This document shows, one piece after another, positions 23,856-34,334 of a DNA stretch of 64,000 bases (the stretch's first letter is position 1; each line of letters starts with the position of its first letter). The stretch is from Lachnospiraceae bacterium (lineage in GTDB: Bacteria > Bacillota > Clostridia > Lachnospirales > Anaerotignaceae), in assembly GCA_910576545.1 (NCBI GenBank), contig CAJTKM010000008.1, positions 1-64,000 on the forward strand. Reading direction: 5' to 3'. The notes beneath the pieces were generated by a model. It worked only from the letters and a program-made list of their open reading frames with translations. It was not told where the DNA came from and ran no database searches. The translations under genes and the position numbers were made by a program.

Positions 23856-26800
23856 AGGGTCTGACGGAGCCGATGCTGGAGATGGAAAGCTACCGGCAGA
23901 TTTTGGAGGGGATTGAGCAGGGGCGCACACCCGTTTTCGCGACAGGCGTTATTGACGCGGCAAAAAGCCACCTCCTGCTCTGCCTGCGGGAACATATCCA
24001 TCGTCCACTGCTGGTGCTGACATACAGCGAACTGCGCGCGCGGGAAATTTTGGAGGATATGGCGTTTTTGCAGAAGGACTGCGCTTACTATCCTGCCAAG
24101 GATATCCTGTTTTACAGCGCGGACGTACACAGCATGGAAATGAACCGCCAGAGGTTTGCCACGCTGGAACGGGTCCTGACGGGGGACTGCCCCGTCATTG
24201 TTGCGCCGATGGAGGCGCTGATGGACAAATATCCGGAGAAGGAGGTCTTTTCCGGCTTTTTGCTGCGCCTGAAAGCGGGGGATACGGCGGAAATCTCCGA
24301 ACTGAGCCGCCGCCTTGTGATGATGGGCTATGAGCGGTGCGAGCTGGTGGAAAGCCCGGGGCAGTTCAGCCTTCGCGGCGGGATACTGGATATCTGGTCA
24401 CTGACGGCGGAGGACGCCGTGCGTATTGAATTTTGGGACGATGAAATTGAATCTATACGAAGCATGGACGCGCAGAGCCAGCGTTCCATAGAAAAGCTGG
24501 ACGAAACCGTCATTTTTCCCATGCGCGAACTGATCTTTGAGGAAGAATGCGCGGAAAAAGCGGCGGGGTGCATTGCAAAGGAATTTGCGAAAACACTGGA
24601 AAACCTTGAAAAAAAAGGTATGGAAGAAGCGGCGGAACGCCTGAGGGAAACCGTTGGCGAGGATGCGGAACGCCTGCGGGCGGAAAAAACGCTTGCCGCT
24701 CCGGGGACTTATGTGGATTATTTTTATGAAAAGACAGTCAGCCTGCTTTCCTACCTGCCGGAGGATACACTGCTTTGCTTCGACGAGCCGGAACGCATAC
24801 GGGAGCATATGGACACGTTGACGGAGGAATATAACGAAAGCGTGAAAGGGCGCATTGCACAGGGCTACCTGATGCCGGGGCAGAGCCGAATGTTTTTCGA
24901 TTATACGGAGCTTTTGCGGCAGGCGGAGGGCTTTTCTGCTGTGCTTCTGGCAGGGCTGAGCCAGCGTGCGGCGGATTTCAGCCCGGAATGTATTGCGGAT
25001 TTTGCCGCGCGTTCCACACCTTCTTTTCAGCAAAGGGCGGATTTATTCTGTGAGGAATTGCAGTTTTTGAAGAAAAACGATTACCGCACGCTGATACTGA
25101 CTTCTTCCGGCACAAGGGCGCAGAGGGTTGCGGCGGAACTGGGCGAAATGGGTCTTGAGGCGGCTTATGTGGAAAGTCTGGAAAAGCCTGTGCCGAAAGG
25201 CGCGGTCTGGGTGGCGCGGGGCGGCCTTGCGCGGGGGTTCCAATATCCGTTTATCCATTTTGCCGTATTCTGTGATAATGAGCTTTTTGGCGGGAAAGGG
25301 AAAAAACGCCGCAAAAAGCGCAAAAAAACAGAGGCTTCCATAGAAAGCTTTACGGACCTGCATATCGGCGATTATGTGGTGCATGACAACCATGGCATCG
25401 GCGTATTCCGGGGGCTGGAAAAAATTTCCGTAGAGGGCGTGGAAAAGGATTATATGAAAATTTCCTACCGCGATGGCGGGAATCTGTTCGTGCCTGTCAG
25501 CCAGATGGATATGGTACAGAAATATATCGGCACGGGCAGTGCGGCTCCGAAGCTGAACAAGCTGGGCGGGCAGGACTGGGCGAAGGCAAAGACGAAGGCG
25601 CGGACAGCCGTAAAGATACTGGCGGAGGATTTGGTCGCGCTTTATGCCAGACGTGCGGCGGCAAAGGGCTATGCTTACGGCGCGGATACGGTCTGGCAGA
25701 AGGAATTCGAGGAATCCTTTCCCTTTGAGGAAACGGACGACCAGCTGAACGCCATCGAGGACGTAAAAAAGGATATGGAGAGCGGCAAGGTAATGGATCG
25801 GCTCATCTGCGGCGATGTGGGCTACGGAAAAACGGAAGTTGCCATACGCGCGGCGTTCAAGGCGGCGCAGGAGGGCAAACAGGTAGCGTTCCTTGTGCCA
25901 ACGACGATACTTGCACAGCAGCATTACAATACCTTCGTACAGCGTATGGCGGGTTATCCTGTGAAAATGGAGCTGCTTTCACGTTTCCGCACGCCAAAAC
26001 AGCAGAAGGAAAGCCTGAAAAATATGGAGCGCGGTTATTCTGATATCCTCATCGGCACGCACAGGCTTTTGTCCAGGGACGTAAAATTTAAGGATTTGGG
26101 CCTTGTCATTGTAGATGAGGAACAGCGGTTCGGTGTGGCGCATAAGGAAAAGCTGAAACGTCTGCGGGAAAACGTCGGTGTGCTGACGCTGACGGCAACG
26201 CCTATCCCACGCACACTGCACATGAGCCTTGCGGGGATACGCGACATGAGTATTCTGGAGGAGCCGCCGCAGGAACGCCGCCCTGTGCAGACGTATGTTA
26301 TGGAAAATAATCCGGAATTTGTCCGCGAAGCCATACACAGGGAAATTGCGCGCGGCGGGCAGGTGTATTACCTTTACAACCGTGTGGAATCCATCGGCGA
26401 GGAGGCGTTTCGTCTGCAAAAGCTGATTCCCCATGCCCGCATTGCCTATGCGCATGGGCAGATGTCTGAACGGGAACTGGAAAACATCATGGAAGAATTT
26501 ATCAGCGGGGAACTGGACGTTTTGGTCTGCACGACCATCATCGAAACAGGCATGGACATTTCCAACGTGAATACGATTATCATACAGGACGCCGACCGCA
26601 TGGGTCTGTCCCAGCTTTACCAGCTCAGGGGACGGGTGGGGCGCAGCAACCGCATTGCTTATGCATACCTGATGTACCGGCGGGACAAAATGCTGAAGGA
26701 AGCGGCGGAGAAGCGTTTGCAGACCATACGCGAATTTACGGAGTTTGGCTCGGGCTTTAAGATTGCCATGCGGGATTTGGAAATACGCGGCGCGGGCAAC

Positions 26801-27355
26801 CTGCTCGGCGCGGAACAGCACGGGCATATGGAATCCGTAGGGTATGATATGTACTGCCGCCTGCTGGATGAGGAAGTGCAGACGCTCAAGGGCGAAACGA
26901 AGCCTGAGGCATTTGAAACGTCCGTAGATTTGAACATCAGCGCGTATATCCCCGAATTTTATATCAAAAATCAGGAGCAGCGCATGGAGCTGTATAAAAA
27001 AATCGCGGGGGTACGTACGCAGGAGGAATATTATGATATACAGGAGGAGATGGAGGACCGCTATGGCGACCTGCCGAAAAGCGTACAGGCACTGCTGGAA
27101 ATCGTGCTGGTAAAGGCGGACGCGCACGCTCTGGGCATTACGGCAATCAGCCAGAAGCACGGGAATATCCTGCTGGAATTTCATTCTTCGCCGAATATCG
27201 ACCCTGTGCGTCTGACGGAGCTGATTACGGCAGAAAAGGGACGCTACCTTTTCACTGCCGGTGCAAAGCCCTATTTGACAATGAAGCTGAAAAAGGGCGA
27301 GGAAGGAAAAACACTGGAAGGAATTAAAACTTTATTAAATAGGCTGAAAGCCTAG
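23852..27355 (+). CDS. mfd: Transcription-repair coupling factor
   Basis: The 1167-residue DNA translocase removes RNA polymerase stalled at lesions and recruits UvrA. Domain order is complete: a UvrB-like N-terminal module (about 1-340), a linker with a basic KGKKRRKKRKK patch near 485, the RNA polymerase-binding CarD-like domain (about 503-565; GDYVVHDNHGIGVFRGL), then the SF2 helicase core. The core has Walker A GDVGYGKTE at about 653 and DEEQRF at about 754. A TRG motif and C-terminal TRCF domain follow. Start overlaps the pth stop. Confidence 0.95.
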   Translation: MKGLTEPMLEMESYRQILEGIEQGRTPVFATGVIDAAKSHLLLCLREHIHRPLLVLTYSELRAREILEDMAFLQKDCAYYPAKDILFYSADVHSMEMNRQRFATLERVLTGDCPVIVAPMEALMDKYPEKEVFSGFLLRLKAGDTAEISELSRRLVMMGYERCELVESPGQFSLRGGILDIWSLTAEDAVRIEFWDDEIESIRSMDAQSQRSIEKLDETVIFPMRELIFEEECAEKAAGCIAKEFAKTLENLEKKGMEEAAERLRETVGEDAERLRAEKTLAAPGTYVDYFYEKTVSLLSYLPEDTLLCFDEPERIREHMDTLTEEYNESVKGRIAQGYLMPGQSRMFFDYTELLRQAEGFSAVLLAGLSQRAADFSPECIADFAARSTPSFQQRADLFCEELQFLKKNDYRTLILTSSGTRAQRVAAELGEMGLEAAYVESLEKPVPKGAVWVARGGLARGFQYPFIHFAVFCDNELFGGKGKKRRKKRKKTEASIESFTDLHIGDYVVHDNHGIGVFRGLEKISVEGVEKDYMKISYRDGGNLFVPVSQMDMVQKYIGTGSAAPKLNKLGGQDWAKAKTKARTAVKILAEDLVALYARRAAAKGYAYGADTVWQKEFEESFPFEETDDQLNAIEDVKKDMESGKVMDRLICGDVGYGKTEVAIRAAFKAAQEGKQVAFLVPTTILAQQHYNTFVQRMAGYPVKMELLSRFRTPKQQKESLKNMERGYSDILIGTHRLLSRDVKFKDLGLVIVDEEQRFGVAHKEKLKRLRENVGVLTLTATPIPRTLHMSLAGIRDMSILEEPPQERRPVQTYVMENNPEFVREAIHREIARGGQVYYLYNRVESIGEEAFRLQKLIPHARIAYAHGQMSERELENIMEEFISGELDVLVCTTIIETGMDISNVNTIIIQDADRMGLSQLYQLRGRVGRSNRIAYAYLMYRRDKMLKEAAEKRLQTIREFTEFGSGFKIAMRDLEIRGAGNLLGAEQHGHMESVGYDMYCRLLDEEVQTLKGETKPEAFETSVDLNISAYIPEFYIKNQEQRMELYKKIAGVRTQEEYYDIQEEMEDRYGDLPKSVQALLEIVLVKADAHALGITAISQKHGNILLEFHSSPNIDPVRLTELITAEKGRYLFTAGAKPYLTMKLKKGEEGKTLEGIKTLLNRLKA

Positions 27356-27454
27356 AAATATTCTGTGAAAACGTGTATAATAGGAGCATTACACAAAGGG
27401 TCTGCCCTGCCGCATGGAACGCGCGGGCTGGCTCAAGAGAAAGAAGGAGTATAT

Positions 27455-28432
27455 ATGAGAAAATACACAAAACGACTTCTTTGCTTCCTGCTGTTTGCCA
27501 TACTGGGGCTGACATCCTGCGGAGGCGGGATTGGTTCTGCCGGCAATGAAACAGTTCTGAAAATAGATGGGGAAAATATTACACGGTCTGAATATATGGT
27601 TTACCTTTACACAGCGACGCAGAATTTCCTTTCCGCCGCAGGGGAAGACGTCTGGAACATGGATTTTGACGGGCAGACAGCCGATGAACTGCTGGAAGAG
27701 AGGACAATCAGCACACTGCAAAGCGTGATTGCTGCAAAGGCCTATGCTGCCGAAAACGGCATTGCCCTGACGGAGGAGCAGAAAGCGGAATCCAAAACAG
27801 CGGCAGAGGATTTTATTGCAGGGGTATCGCCGGAGGATCTGGAAAAAATAGGGATTGACGCAGAGGGAATGGCTCCGCTGATGGAAACATCTTTCCTATA
27901 TTCCCTCGTTTATGAAACCATCGCCGCGGAATGTGAGGTTGAGCCGGAGGAAATGGAGCGGTACTATGAGGAAAACCGTGAACAGCTCCGCGCGGAATAC
28001 ACCACACTGCGGCTGAACAGCATATTGCTGGACAGTGCGGAACGTGCCGAGGAGGCAGCGGCACGCGCCAGAGCGGGAGAGGATTTCAATGCGCTTTTTG
28101 CGGAATATGACGTTGACGATACGGCAAAGGATAAGGAGAATGGCGGAGAAATCACGCTGGACCAGGGCTATCTGCGGACGGTCTTTGACGTGCGGGAGGA
28201 CTGGGAAGTCGGCAATATTGTAGGGCCTATTCCGATTAACGGCAGGTTTTTTGTATTCGAAGTACTGGAGCGGAATGTGCCTTCAGATGAAACCGTAAAA
28301 GCGGTTGCCGAACAGGTTTACCGCGATGCTGTCCGTGCGGAATATGTGGAAAACGCGATGAACCAGGCGGCAGCTTTGCAGACGGTGGAAAAGGTTGAAG
28401 GCGTGTGGGACAGTCTGGAAAAGTTCCATTAA
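27455..28432 (+). CDS. Lipoprotein peptidyl-prolyl isomerase (PrsA/SurA-like)
   Basis: The 325-residue exported protein has a lipobox LTSC with Cys22 as the lipidated residue. A SurA-type N-terminal helical chaperone region (about 35-190) and a parvulin-like domain (about 190-290; GEDFNALFAEYDVDDTAK and GEITLDQGYLRTVFD) follow. Parvulin catalysis looks weak because the classic SxDxS-GG-lG pattern is only partly kept. It would fold secreted proteins outside the membrane. AAGGAG stands before the ATG at 27455. A MITE begins 3 bp after its stop. Confidence 0.75.
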   Translation: MRKYTKRLLCFLLFAILGLTSCGGGIGSAGNETVLKIDGENITRSEYMVYLYTATQNFLSAAGEDVWNMDFDGQTADELLEERTISTLQSVIAAKAYAAENGIALTEEQKAESKTAAEDFIAGVSPEDLEKIGIDAEGMAPLMETSFLYSLVYETIAAECEVEPEEMERYYEENREQLRAEYTTLRLNSILLDSAERAEEAAARARAGEDFNALFAEYDVDDTAKDKENGGEITLDQGYLRTVFDVREDWEVGNIVGPIPINGRFFVFEVLERNVPSDETVKAVAEQVYRDAVRAEYVENAMNQAAALQTVEKVEGVWDSLEKFH

Positions 28433-28435
28433 AAA

Positions 28436-28602
28436 TAAGAACCTATCCGTAAATTATCTGCGCACATCCTGCTTCATCTTTTCCGGCAGTCTTTGTCGCT
28501 TTTCCTTGCCGTACCACTCGGTACGCCTGCAAAAAAGCTCCTTGCCTGCCGAAAAATCTGACTGTGCAGTCTGCACGTATCTTATTTACGGATAAGTTCT
28601 AA
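28436..28602 (+). repeat. MITE-like element, full-length copy 2
   Basis: The 167-bp unit has the same orientation and ends as the copy at 19147-19312, differing by about ten scattered bases and one insertion. It sits right behind the stop codon of the lipoprotein gene and may serve as its 3' end. Confidence 0.85.
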
Positions 28603-28741
28603 ATACAGGAGGTTCTGCCCCAGGCGCCGGACGGGCGGAACCTCTGCGGTTTTCAGGTCCTTCCTGCCGTTTTTGCATATTTTTTGCTTAAAACGGCAGG
28701 AAAATTTACATTTTGCAGTAGATTTTCAAAAAACGGTATGC

Positions 28742-28747
28742 TATAAT
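28742..28747 (+). promoter_or_regulatory. Extended -10 box of the tig promoter
   Basis: TATGCTATAAT gives an extended -10 at 28742-28747. No good -35 box stands 17 bp upstream. The leader to the tig start codon is about 110 nt. Confidence 0.5.
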
Positions 28748-28860
28748 TGACTTTGATTGTGCGGTCATGACGGACTGCATGGAACCGGCGGCGCATTACA
28801 TCATACAAAAGAACAGGGACGGCCGCAGGGAACAACTATTTTAGGGAGGAGCTTCATACA

Positions 28861-30162
28861 ATGAACGCAGTAGTATTGAACAAAGAAAAAACAGATGTAA
28901 AATTCTCTTTCGAGGTAAGTGCGGAAGTTTTGGAGCAGGGCATGGCCTTTGCTTACAACAAACATAAAAACCAGATTTCCATTCCCGGCTTCCGGAAGGG
29001 CAAAGTACCCAGAAAACTGATTGAGGCGCAGTATGGCGAAGGCTTCTTCTATGAGGACGCTATCAACCATATTTTCCCCGATGAATACATGGCAGCAGTA
29101 AAAGAACTTGGTCTGGACGTTGTTTCCGCACCGACACTGGATGTGGATTACATCGAATCCGGCAAGGGCGCAAAATTCGTGATTGACGTTGTGATTAAGC
29201 CCGAGGTGGCACTGGGCCAGTATAAAGGTCTGGAAGTGGAAAAAGTAAGCGCGGAGGTTACAGAGGACGAAGTGCTTGCGGAACTGAAAAAGGTACAGAA
29301 CAAGAACGCAAGAACTGTTGAGGTAACAGACCGCGCGGCTGAAATGGGCGATATCGCAAAAATCAGCTATGAGGGCTCTGTGGACGGCGTGCCTTTTGAC
29401 GGCGGCAAGGCGGACAACCATGAGCTGGAACTTGGTTCCCACCAGTTTATCGCTGGCTTTGAAGAACAGGTAGCTGGCCATTCCGTAGGCGAGAAATTCG
29501 ATATCAACGTAACATTCCCCGAGCAGTACCACGCACCGGAGCTGGCTGGCAAGGCGGCTGTTTTCGCGATTGAGCTGAAAGCCCTGAGCAAAAAAGAACT
29601 GCCTGAGCTGAACGATGCGTTTGCGGAGGATGTTTCCGAATTTGCTACACTGGACGAATATAAGGCAAACATTCTGGAAAAACTTGCAGCAGAAAAGACA
29701 GAGCGCGCAAAACAGCTGCAGGGCGATAAGCTGCTGGATGCGGCGGTTGCGAACTGCACAATGGAAGTGCCCCAGGTTATGTATGACAACAAAATCAACA
29801 GCATGATGCGTGAGTTTGAAGAAAATATCACACGTCAGGGCCTGACGATGGATATTTACTATCAGTACATGGGTACAGATGAGGCTGGTATGCGCGAAAA
29901 CTTTAAGGATACCGGCAAAAAGAGCGTTGACGCAAGGCTGATGCTGGAAGCTATCGCGAAGGCGGAAAACCTTGTAATCAGCGAGGAAGAACTGAAGGCT
30001 GAGATTTGCAGATACGGCGAAAGCTACGGCATTGACGAAAAGACGGCATTGGAAATCTTCCGCGATGAGGATAAGGAAATGCTGAAAGAGGACATGCTGG
30101 TACATGCCGCGATGAAGCTCATCGAGGACACAGCTGTGCTGACAGAGCCGAAAGCTGAGTAA
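28861..30162 (+). CDS. tig: Trigger factor
   Basis: The 433-residue ribosome-bound chaperone meets nascent chains at the exit tunnel. The ribosome-binding loop ISIPGFRKGKVPRKL (about 40-54), an FKBP-type isomerase domain (about 160-245; GDIAKISYEGSVDGVPFDGG and FIAGFEEQVAGHSVGE) and the helical C-terminal arms are all present. GGGAGGAG precedes the ATG. It is followed by clpP and clpX, the classical tig-clpPX order, though a REP-like repeat lies between tig and clpP. Confidence 0.95.
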   Translation: MNAVVLNKEKTDVKFSFEVSAEVLEQGMAFAYNKHKNQISIPGFRKGKVPRKLIEAQYGEGFFYEDAINHIFPDEYMAAVKELGLDVVSAPTLDVDYIESGKGAKFVIDVVIKPEVALGQYKGLEVEKVSAEVTEDEVLAELKKVQNKNARTVEVTDRAAEMGDIAKISYEGSVDGVPFDGGKADNHELELGSHQFIAGFEEQVAGHSVGEKFDINVTFPEQYHAPELAGKAAVFAIELKALSKKELPELNDAFAEDVSEFATLDEYKANILEKLAAEKTERAKQLQGDKLLDAAVANCTMEVPQVMYDNKINSMMREFEENITRQGLTMDIYYQYMGTDEAGMRENFKDTGKKSVDARLMLEAIAKAENLVISEEELKAEICRYGESYGIDEKTALEIFRDEDKEMLKEDMLVHAAMKLIEDTAVLTEPKAE

Positions 30163-30165
30163 GAA

Positions 30166-30245
30166 AAACCGGGGGCGTTGCTCTCAAACTCCTGCAAGGG
30201 GTGAAACCCTTGCGGGTTGGGGCAGGGTCCCAAGGTCTTAAAAGT
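30166..30245 (+). repeat. REP-like repeat, copy 3 (family A)
   Basis: CTCCTGCAAGGGGTGAAACCCTTGCGGGTTGGGGCAGGGTCCC-type double hairpin (paraphrased) ending in AAGGTCTTA, just after the tig stop. Confidence 0.75.
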
Positions 30246-30362
30246 CATAGAAGCAGGCACAGGTATCTCTGGTATTCTGTGTCTGTTTTACGAAACGGGT
30301 AATTTGTAGAATGAACCGGAAAAATGTATTATGAATTATGTATACGAATGGAGGGAAAACCG

Positions 30363-30956
30363 ATGAGTTTAGTGCCTATGGTCGTGGAACAGACCAACCG
30401 CGGCGAGCGTTCCTATGATATTTATTCCAGACTGCTGAAAGACAGGATTATTTTCCTTGGCGAGGAGGTCAACGATACAACGGCAAGCCTTGTTGTGGCG
30501 CAGCTGCTGTTCCTTGCGGCGGAGGACCCGGAGAAAGATATCAACCTGTATATCAACAGCCCCGGCGGCGTTGTAACCGCAGGTCTTGCGATTTATGATA
30601 CCATGCAGTATGTCAAGCCGGATGTTTCCACCATCTGTATCGGCATGGCTGCCAGCATGGGCGCGTTCCTTTTGGCAGGCGGCGCGAAGGGCAAACGCTT
30701 TGCCCTGCCGAATGCTGAAATTATGATCCACCAGCCCAGCGGCGGCGCAAGAGGACAGGCGACGGATATCCGTATTCATGCGGAAAATATCCTGCGCACA
30801 AAGAAACGCCTGAACGAAATCCTTGCCGCAAATACGGGTAAGCCCTACGAGGTCATCGAACAGGATACGGAACGCGACAATTTTATGACAGCGGAAGAAG
30901 CCAAGGCTTACGGTCTGATTGACGATGTTCTGACAAAGCCTCAGTCGAAGGAGTGA
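30363..30956 (+). CDS. clpP: ATP-dependent Clp protease proteolytic subunit
   Basis: The 197-residue serine protease forms the double heptamer that degrades substrates fed by ClpX or ClpC. The triad is Ser98 in AASMGAF, His123 in MIHQPSGG and the Asp near ERDNF. GGAGGG precedes the ATG at 30363, which leaves an upstream Met as unlikely. clpX follows after 6 bp. Confidence 0.95.
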   Translation: MSLVPMVVEQTNRGERSYDIYSRLLKDRIIFLGEEVNDTTASLVVAQLLFLAAEDPEKDINLYINSPGGVVTAGLAIYDTMQYVKPDVSTICIGMAASMGAFLLAGGAKGKRFALPNAEIMIHQPSGGARGQATDIRIHAENILRTKKRLNEILAANTGKPYEVIEQDTERDNFMTAEEAKAYGLIDDVLTKPQSKE

Positions 30957-30962
30957 ATTTGA

Positions 30963-32258
30963 ATGGCGGTTAAACCGGATGATATGAATAAACTGCGCTG
31001 TTCCTTTTGCGGAAAGCCGCAGGAACAGGTGAAAAAGCTGATTGCTGGTCCCAATGTGTATATCTGCGATGAATGTATCGAGCTCTGCGCCGATATTATC
31101 GACGAGGAGTACGATGTGCTGGCAAACCGCGGCGAAGAGGTGAAAGTGCCGAAGCCTATGGAAATCAAGAGCATTTTGGACGAATATGTAATCGGGCAGG
31201 ACAGGGCGAAGCAGGCCCTTGCCGTTGCGGTCTATAACCATTACAAGCGTATTTTTATGGACGTGCGTGCAGATGATGTGGAGCTGCAAAAGAGCAATAT
31301 CCTGTTGGTCGGACCGACGGGTACGGGCAAAACCCTGTTGGCGCAGACATTGGCAAAGATGCTGAATGTACCTTTTGCGATTGCGGACGCAACTTCCCTG
31401 ACTGAAGCCGGATACGTGGGCGAGGACGTGGAAAATATCCTGCTGAAGCTGATACAGGCGGCGGATTACGATGTGGAGCGCGCAGAACGAGGTATCATTT
31501 ATATAGATGAGATCGACAAAATCACGAAGAAATCCGAAAACGTTTCCATCACGAGGGACGTCAGCGGGGAAGGCGTGCAGCAGGCCCTGCTGAAAATACT
31601 GGAGGGGACAGTCGCAAGCGTACCCCCGCAGGGCGGCAGAAAGCACCCGCATCAGGAATTTATACAGATTGACACAACGAATATTCTGTTTATTTGCGGC
31701 GGTGCGTTCGGCGGGCTGGAAAAGCTGATACAGAACCGTATGGGACATAAAACAATCGGCTTTGGCGCGGAAACACACCTGCCGAAGGAGGAGGACGCGG
31801 ACGCGCTCCTGCGCCACCTTATGCCGCAGGATTTACTGAAATATGGGTTGATTCCGGAATTTGTCGGCCGTCTGCCTGTTGTGGTGACGCTGGATAATCT
31901 GGATGAAGATGCTTTTGTGCATATCCTGACAGAACCGAAAAACGCACTAACAAAGCAGTACGAATATCTGTTTGCGCTGGATGATGTGGTGCTAGAATTT
32001 ACAGATGACGCCCTGCGTGCGATTGCACAGAAGGCGATAGAACGTGAAACCGGCGCAAGGGGACTGCGTGCGATTGTGGAGGAATTTATCAACCCGATTA
32101 TGTATGAGATTCCGACAGAGCTTACGGTGGAAAAATGTGTCATTACGGCAGATGTGGTGAATGGGACAGCTGCCCCGGAATATGTATACAACGAGAACCG
32201 TCAGCCGCTGAAGCGTATGCGGAAGCGGAAACATACGAGGAGTATGGACGCTTCGTAA
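30963..32258 (+). CDS. clpX: ATP-dependent Clp protease ATP-binding subunit ClpX
   Basis: The 431-residue AAA+ unfoldase delivers tagged proteins, including tmRNA-tagged ones, to ClpP. Visible are the N-terminal zinc finger (CSFCGKPQ and CDECIELC), Walker A GPTGTGKT at about 117, Walker B with IIYIDEIDK, the pore loop GYVGEDVE, the IGF loop near HKTIGFGAE and the sensor-2 ARG region. It is shortly followed by repeat and terminator. Confidence 0.95.
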   Translation: MAVKPDDMNKLRCSFCGKPQEQVKKLIAGPNVYICDECIELCADIIDEEYDVLANRGEEVKVPKPMEIKSILDEYVIGQDRAKQALAVAVYNHYKRIFMDVRADDVELQKSNILLVGPTGTGKTLLAQTLAKMLNVPFAIADATSLTEAGYVGEDVENILLKLIQAADYDVERAERGIIYIDEIDKITKKSENVSITRDVSGEGVQQALLKILEGTVASVPPQGGRKHPHQEFIQIDTTNILFICGGAFGGLEKLIQNRMGHKTIGFGAETHLPKEEDADALLRHLMPQDLLKYGLIPEFVGRLPVVVTLDNLDEDAFVHILTEPKNALTKQYEYLFALDDVVLEFTDDALRAIAQKAIERETGARGLRAIVEEFINPIMYEIPTELTVEKCVITADVVNGTAAPEYVYNENRQPLKRMRKRKHTRSMDAS

Positions 32259-32270
32259 AAAGATAAAAAC

Positions 32271-32330
32271 GTGGGACGCTGTCCCACGCCCTGCCCGTTT
32301 TCGTTCTTAGAAAGCAGGGCAAAAAACTCA
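32271..32330 (+). repeat. Palindromic repeat family B, copy 3 (diverged)
   Basis: GTGGGAC-GCT-GTCCCAC is followed by GCCCTGCCCGTTTTCG...AGCAGGGCAAAAAACT, the same layout as the unit at 62623-62712. Confidence 0.6.
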
Positions 32331-32333
32331 GAG

Positions 32334-32360
32334 AAAACCGCGCAGATGCGCGGTTTTTTA
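32334..32360 (+). terminator. Terminator of clpX
   Basis: AAAACCGCGC-AGA-TGCGCGGTTTTTT, a compact stem with a T run. Confidence 0.85.
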
Positions 32361-32389
32361 CAGCTATTTTTATGAGGGAGGGGCTGTGT

Positions 32390-32764
32390 TTACTGGTATA
32401 AACAGCCTGCAGTCATTTCAAGGTAATTTTCTCCGTCATAGTTCGGGAAGGCTTCCTGCATTGCGTGGATAAAATCTTCCGCCGTACCGTTGGCCGCTGC
32501 CAGTTCCTTTGCTTTTTCTATATAAGAGAGTTTTTCAGCAACGGCGTCCTGTCCTTCGGGTCCGTCGTGGGAGGGCAGTATTCTCTCATAGCCTTTTGCC
32601 TGATAAGTTTTCAGTGCTATGGCTGTTTCTTCCATATGCTCCAGACTGGTAAGGATAGAATGGCTGTTTTTGCCAAGCATATGGGTATACACTGCGTTGA
32701 TTGCCGGAATTTCCAAATCATATGCTTCGCCCCGCTCAATCAGGTTAAAGGAGATACCTGCCAC
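32390..32764 (-). pseudogene. C-terminal remnant of an MBL-fold hydrolase
   Basis: About 124 residues match the end of metallo-beta-lactamase-fold proteins: GISFNLIERGEAYDLEIPAIN, a helix SILTSLEHMEET, then RILPSHDGPEG with a late metal-site Asp/His. The HxHxDH metal motif and first half of the fold are missing. The frame begins at a GTG without a ribosome binding site, and upstream bases (32765-32900) do not continue the fold. It is a decayed gene, not a working enzyme. Confidence 0.65.
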
Positions 32765-33017
32765 AGTATAAGTTTTTTGGAAAAAACTGGATTAAGCAGT
32801 ATTTTGAACAAAAGAAGAATGAACGTCCGCGCCGAACAGGATTCCTGTGCGGAAAGCAGGGGTAAGGGGCAGAGCCGCAAGACCTTATTCCAGTAGGAAA
32901 AATGACGGAAAGTGAGCGGGAAAGGATTGCGCTGTACGGAAATTTGTACATTTACGGCGGAAATACTGACAGAACTTACAAAATCACAGATGGTGCGTGA
33001 AACTTGCCCAAAACGCA
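32765..33017 (+). other. Gap upstream of ilvA
   Basis: The 350 bp between the MBL remnant and ilvA contain only the ilvA promoter at 33018-33046. The rest is probably sequence left from the decayed gene; no RNA or protein signal is seen. Confidence 0.4.
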
Positions 33018-33046
33018 TTGACTGAAAAAAAACAGGGGTCTATAAT
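33018..33046 (+). promoter_or_regulatory. Promoter of ilvA/tdcB
   Basis: TTGACT (33018-33023) and a perfect TATAAT (33041-33046) are 17 bp apart; a strong promoter with a leader of about 60 nt. Confidence 0.8.
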
Positions 33047-33114
33047 AAAAACGTATTTGAGGCGGGTACATTTACATAAAATGTCCCTAGCATAAGAACG
33101 GGAGTGGTTGAATA

Positions 33115-34308
33115 ATGTTGACTCTGGATATGATTCAGGATGCAAAAAAAGTATTGAGCGAAGTGGCAAGGGTTACGCCTTTGTTCCAGTCGAATGTCAT
33201 TAACCCGGACGCTGATGTATATATCAAGTGTGAAAATATGCAGGTAACGGGTTCTTTCAAACTGCGCGGCGCGTACTATAAAACGGCAAACCTGACAGAT
33301 GAAGAGGCGAAACACGGCGTGATTGCATGTTCCGCTGGCAACCATGCACAGGGCGTTGCTCTGGCGGCACAGAAAAAGGGCATTAAGTCCGTTATCTGTA
33401 TGCCCGCAGGCGCACCTCTGGCAAAGGTTGAGGCAACAAAGAGCTATGGCGCAGAAGTTGTTCTGGTGTCCGGCGTATATGATGATGCGGCGGCAAAGGC
33501 TGAAGAACTGCAGAAGGAAAAAGGCTATACGTTCCTGCATCCCTTCAACGATGATTATGTAATGGCTGGACAGGGCACGGTAGGTCTGGAAATCATGGAT
33601 AAACTGCCCGATGCGGAAGTTGTTCTGGTGCCCATCGGTGGCGGCGGCCTCATCAGCGGCGTTGCGTGCGCAATCAAAAACATTAACCCCAACTGCAAGG
33701 TTTACGGCGTTCAGGCGGCAGGCGCACCTTCCATGAAAAACTCCCTGGCGGCAGGCAAGCCCGAAAAACTGGCAGAAGTCAGCACTATGGCAGACGGTAT
33801 TGCTGTTAAAATGCCCGGCGACAACACATTTGCAATGTGCCAGAAATACGTGGACGGCGTTGTAACCGTAACAGAGGAAGAAATTGCGTCCGCAATCCTC
33901 ATGCTGGTTGAAAAACACAAAATGGTAGCCGAAGGCGCGGGTGCGGTTTCTGTAGCGGCGGCTATGACAAATAAAGTAGACATTAAGGGCAAAAAGGTTG
34001 TCTGTGTGGTTTCCGGCGGTAATGTTGATATCAACATTCTGGACAGAATTCTTGACAAAGGTTTGCAGGAAAACGGCCGTCTGAAAGAATTTTCTGTTAC
34101 AATGGCGGATAAACCCGGCCAGCTTATCCAGCTGTTGCAGGTTATCGCGGAAACAGGCGCGAACATCTTTGAAGTAAGCCATAACCGTATTGCGAACGGC
34201 GTTGCGGTAAGCGGCGTTGTGGTTGACGTTGTTGTGGAAACAAGAAATCAGGCGCACTGCGAGGAAATGATGCAGGCGCTGAAAGCAAAGGGCTATGAAA
34301 TAAAATAA
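33115..34308 (+). CDS. ilvA: Threonine ammonia-lyase
   Basis: The 397-residue PLP enzyme turns threonine into 2-oxobutyrate and ammonia. Lys49 in TGSFKLRGAY binds PLP; SAGNHAQGVA and the GGGGLISG phosphate loop are present. The C-terminal 75 residues form one ACT domain (FSVTMADKPGQLIQLLQVI), as in the catabolic TdcB/short IlvA type. It stands alone with a strong promoter and terminator and no branched-chain genes near it. That fits threonine fermentation to propionate better than isoleucine synthesis. Confidence 0.9.
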   Translation: MLTLDMIQDAKKVLSEVARVTPLFQSNVINPDADVYIKCENMQVTGSFKLRGAYYKTANLTDEEAKHGVIACSAGNHAQGVALAAQKKGIKSVICMPAGAPLAKVEATKSYGAEVVLVSGVYDDAAAKAEELQKEKGYTFLHPFNDDYVMAGQGTVGLEIMDKLPDAEVVLVPIGGGGLISGVACAIKNINPNCKVYGVQAAGAPSMKNSLAAGKPEKLAEVSTMADGIAVKMPGDNTFAMCQKYVDGVVTVTEEEIASAILMLVEKHKMVAEGAGAVSVAAAMTNKVDIKGKKVVCVVSGGNVDINILDRILDKGLQENGRLKEFSVTMADKPGQLIQLLQVIAETGANIFEVSHNRIANGVAVSGVVVDVVVETRNQAHCEEMMQALKAKGYEIK

Positions 34309-34334
34309 AGCCCTGAATGAAACAAAAAGAAATT

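Noticed and set aside
32466..32900. 143-codon plus-strand frame opposite the MBL remnant
   Set aside because: No start signal and no similarity; the minus-strand frame keeps recognisable MBL-fold segments.
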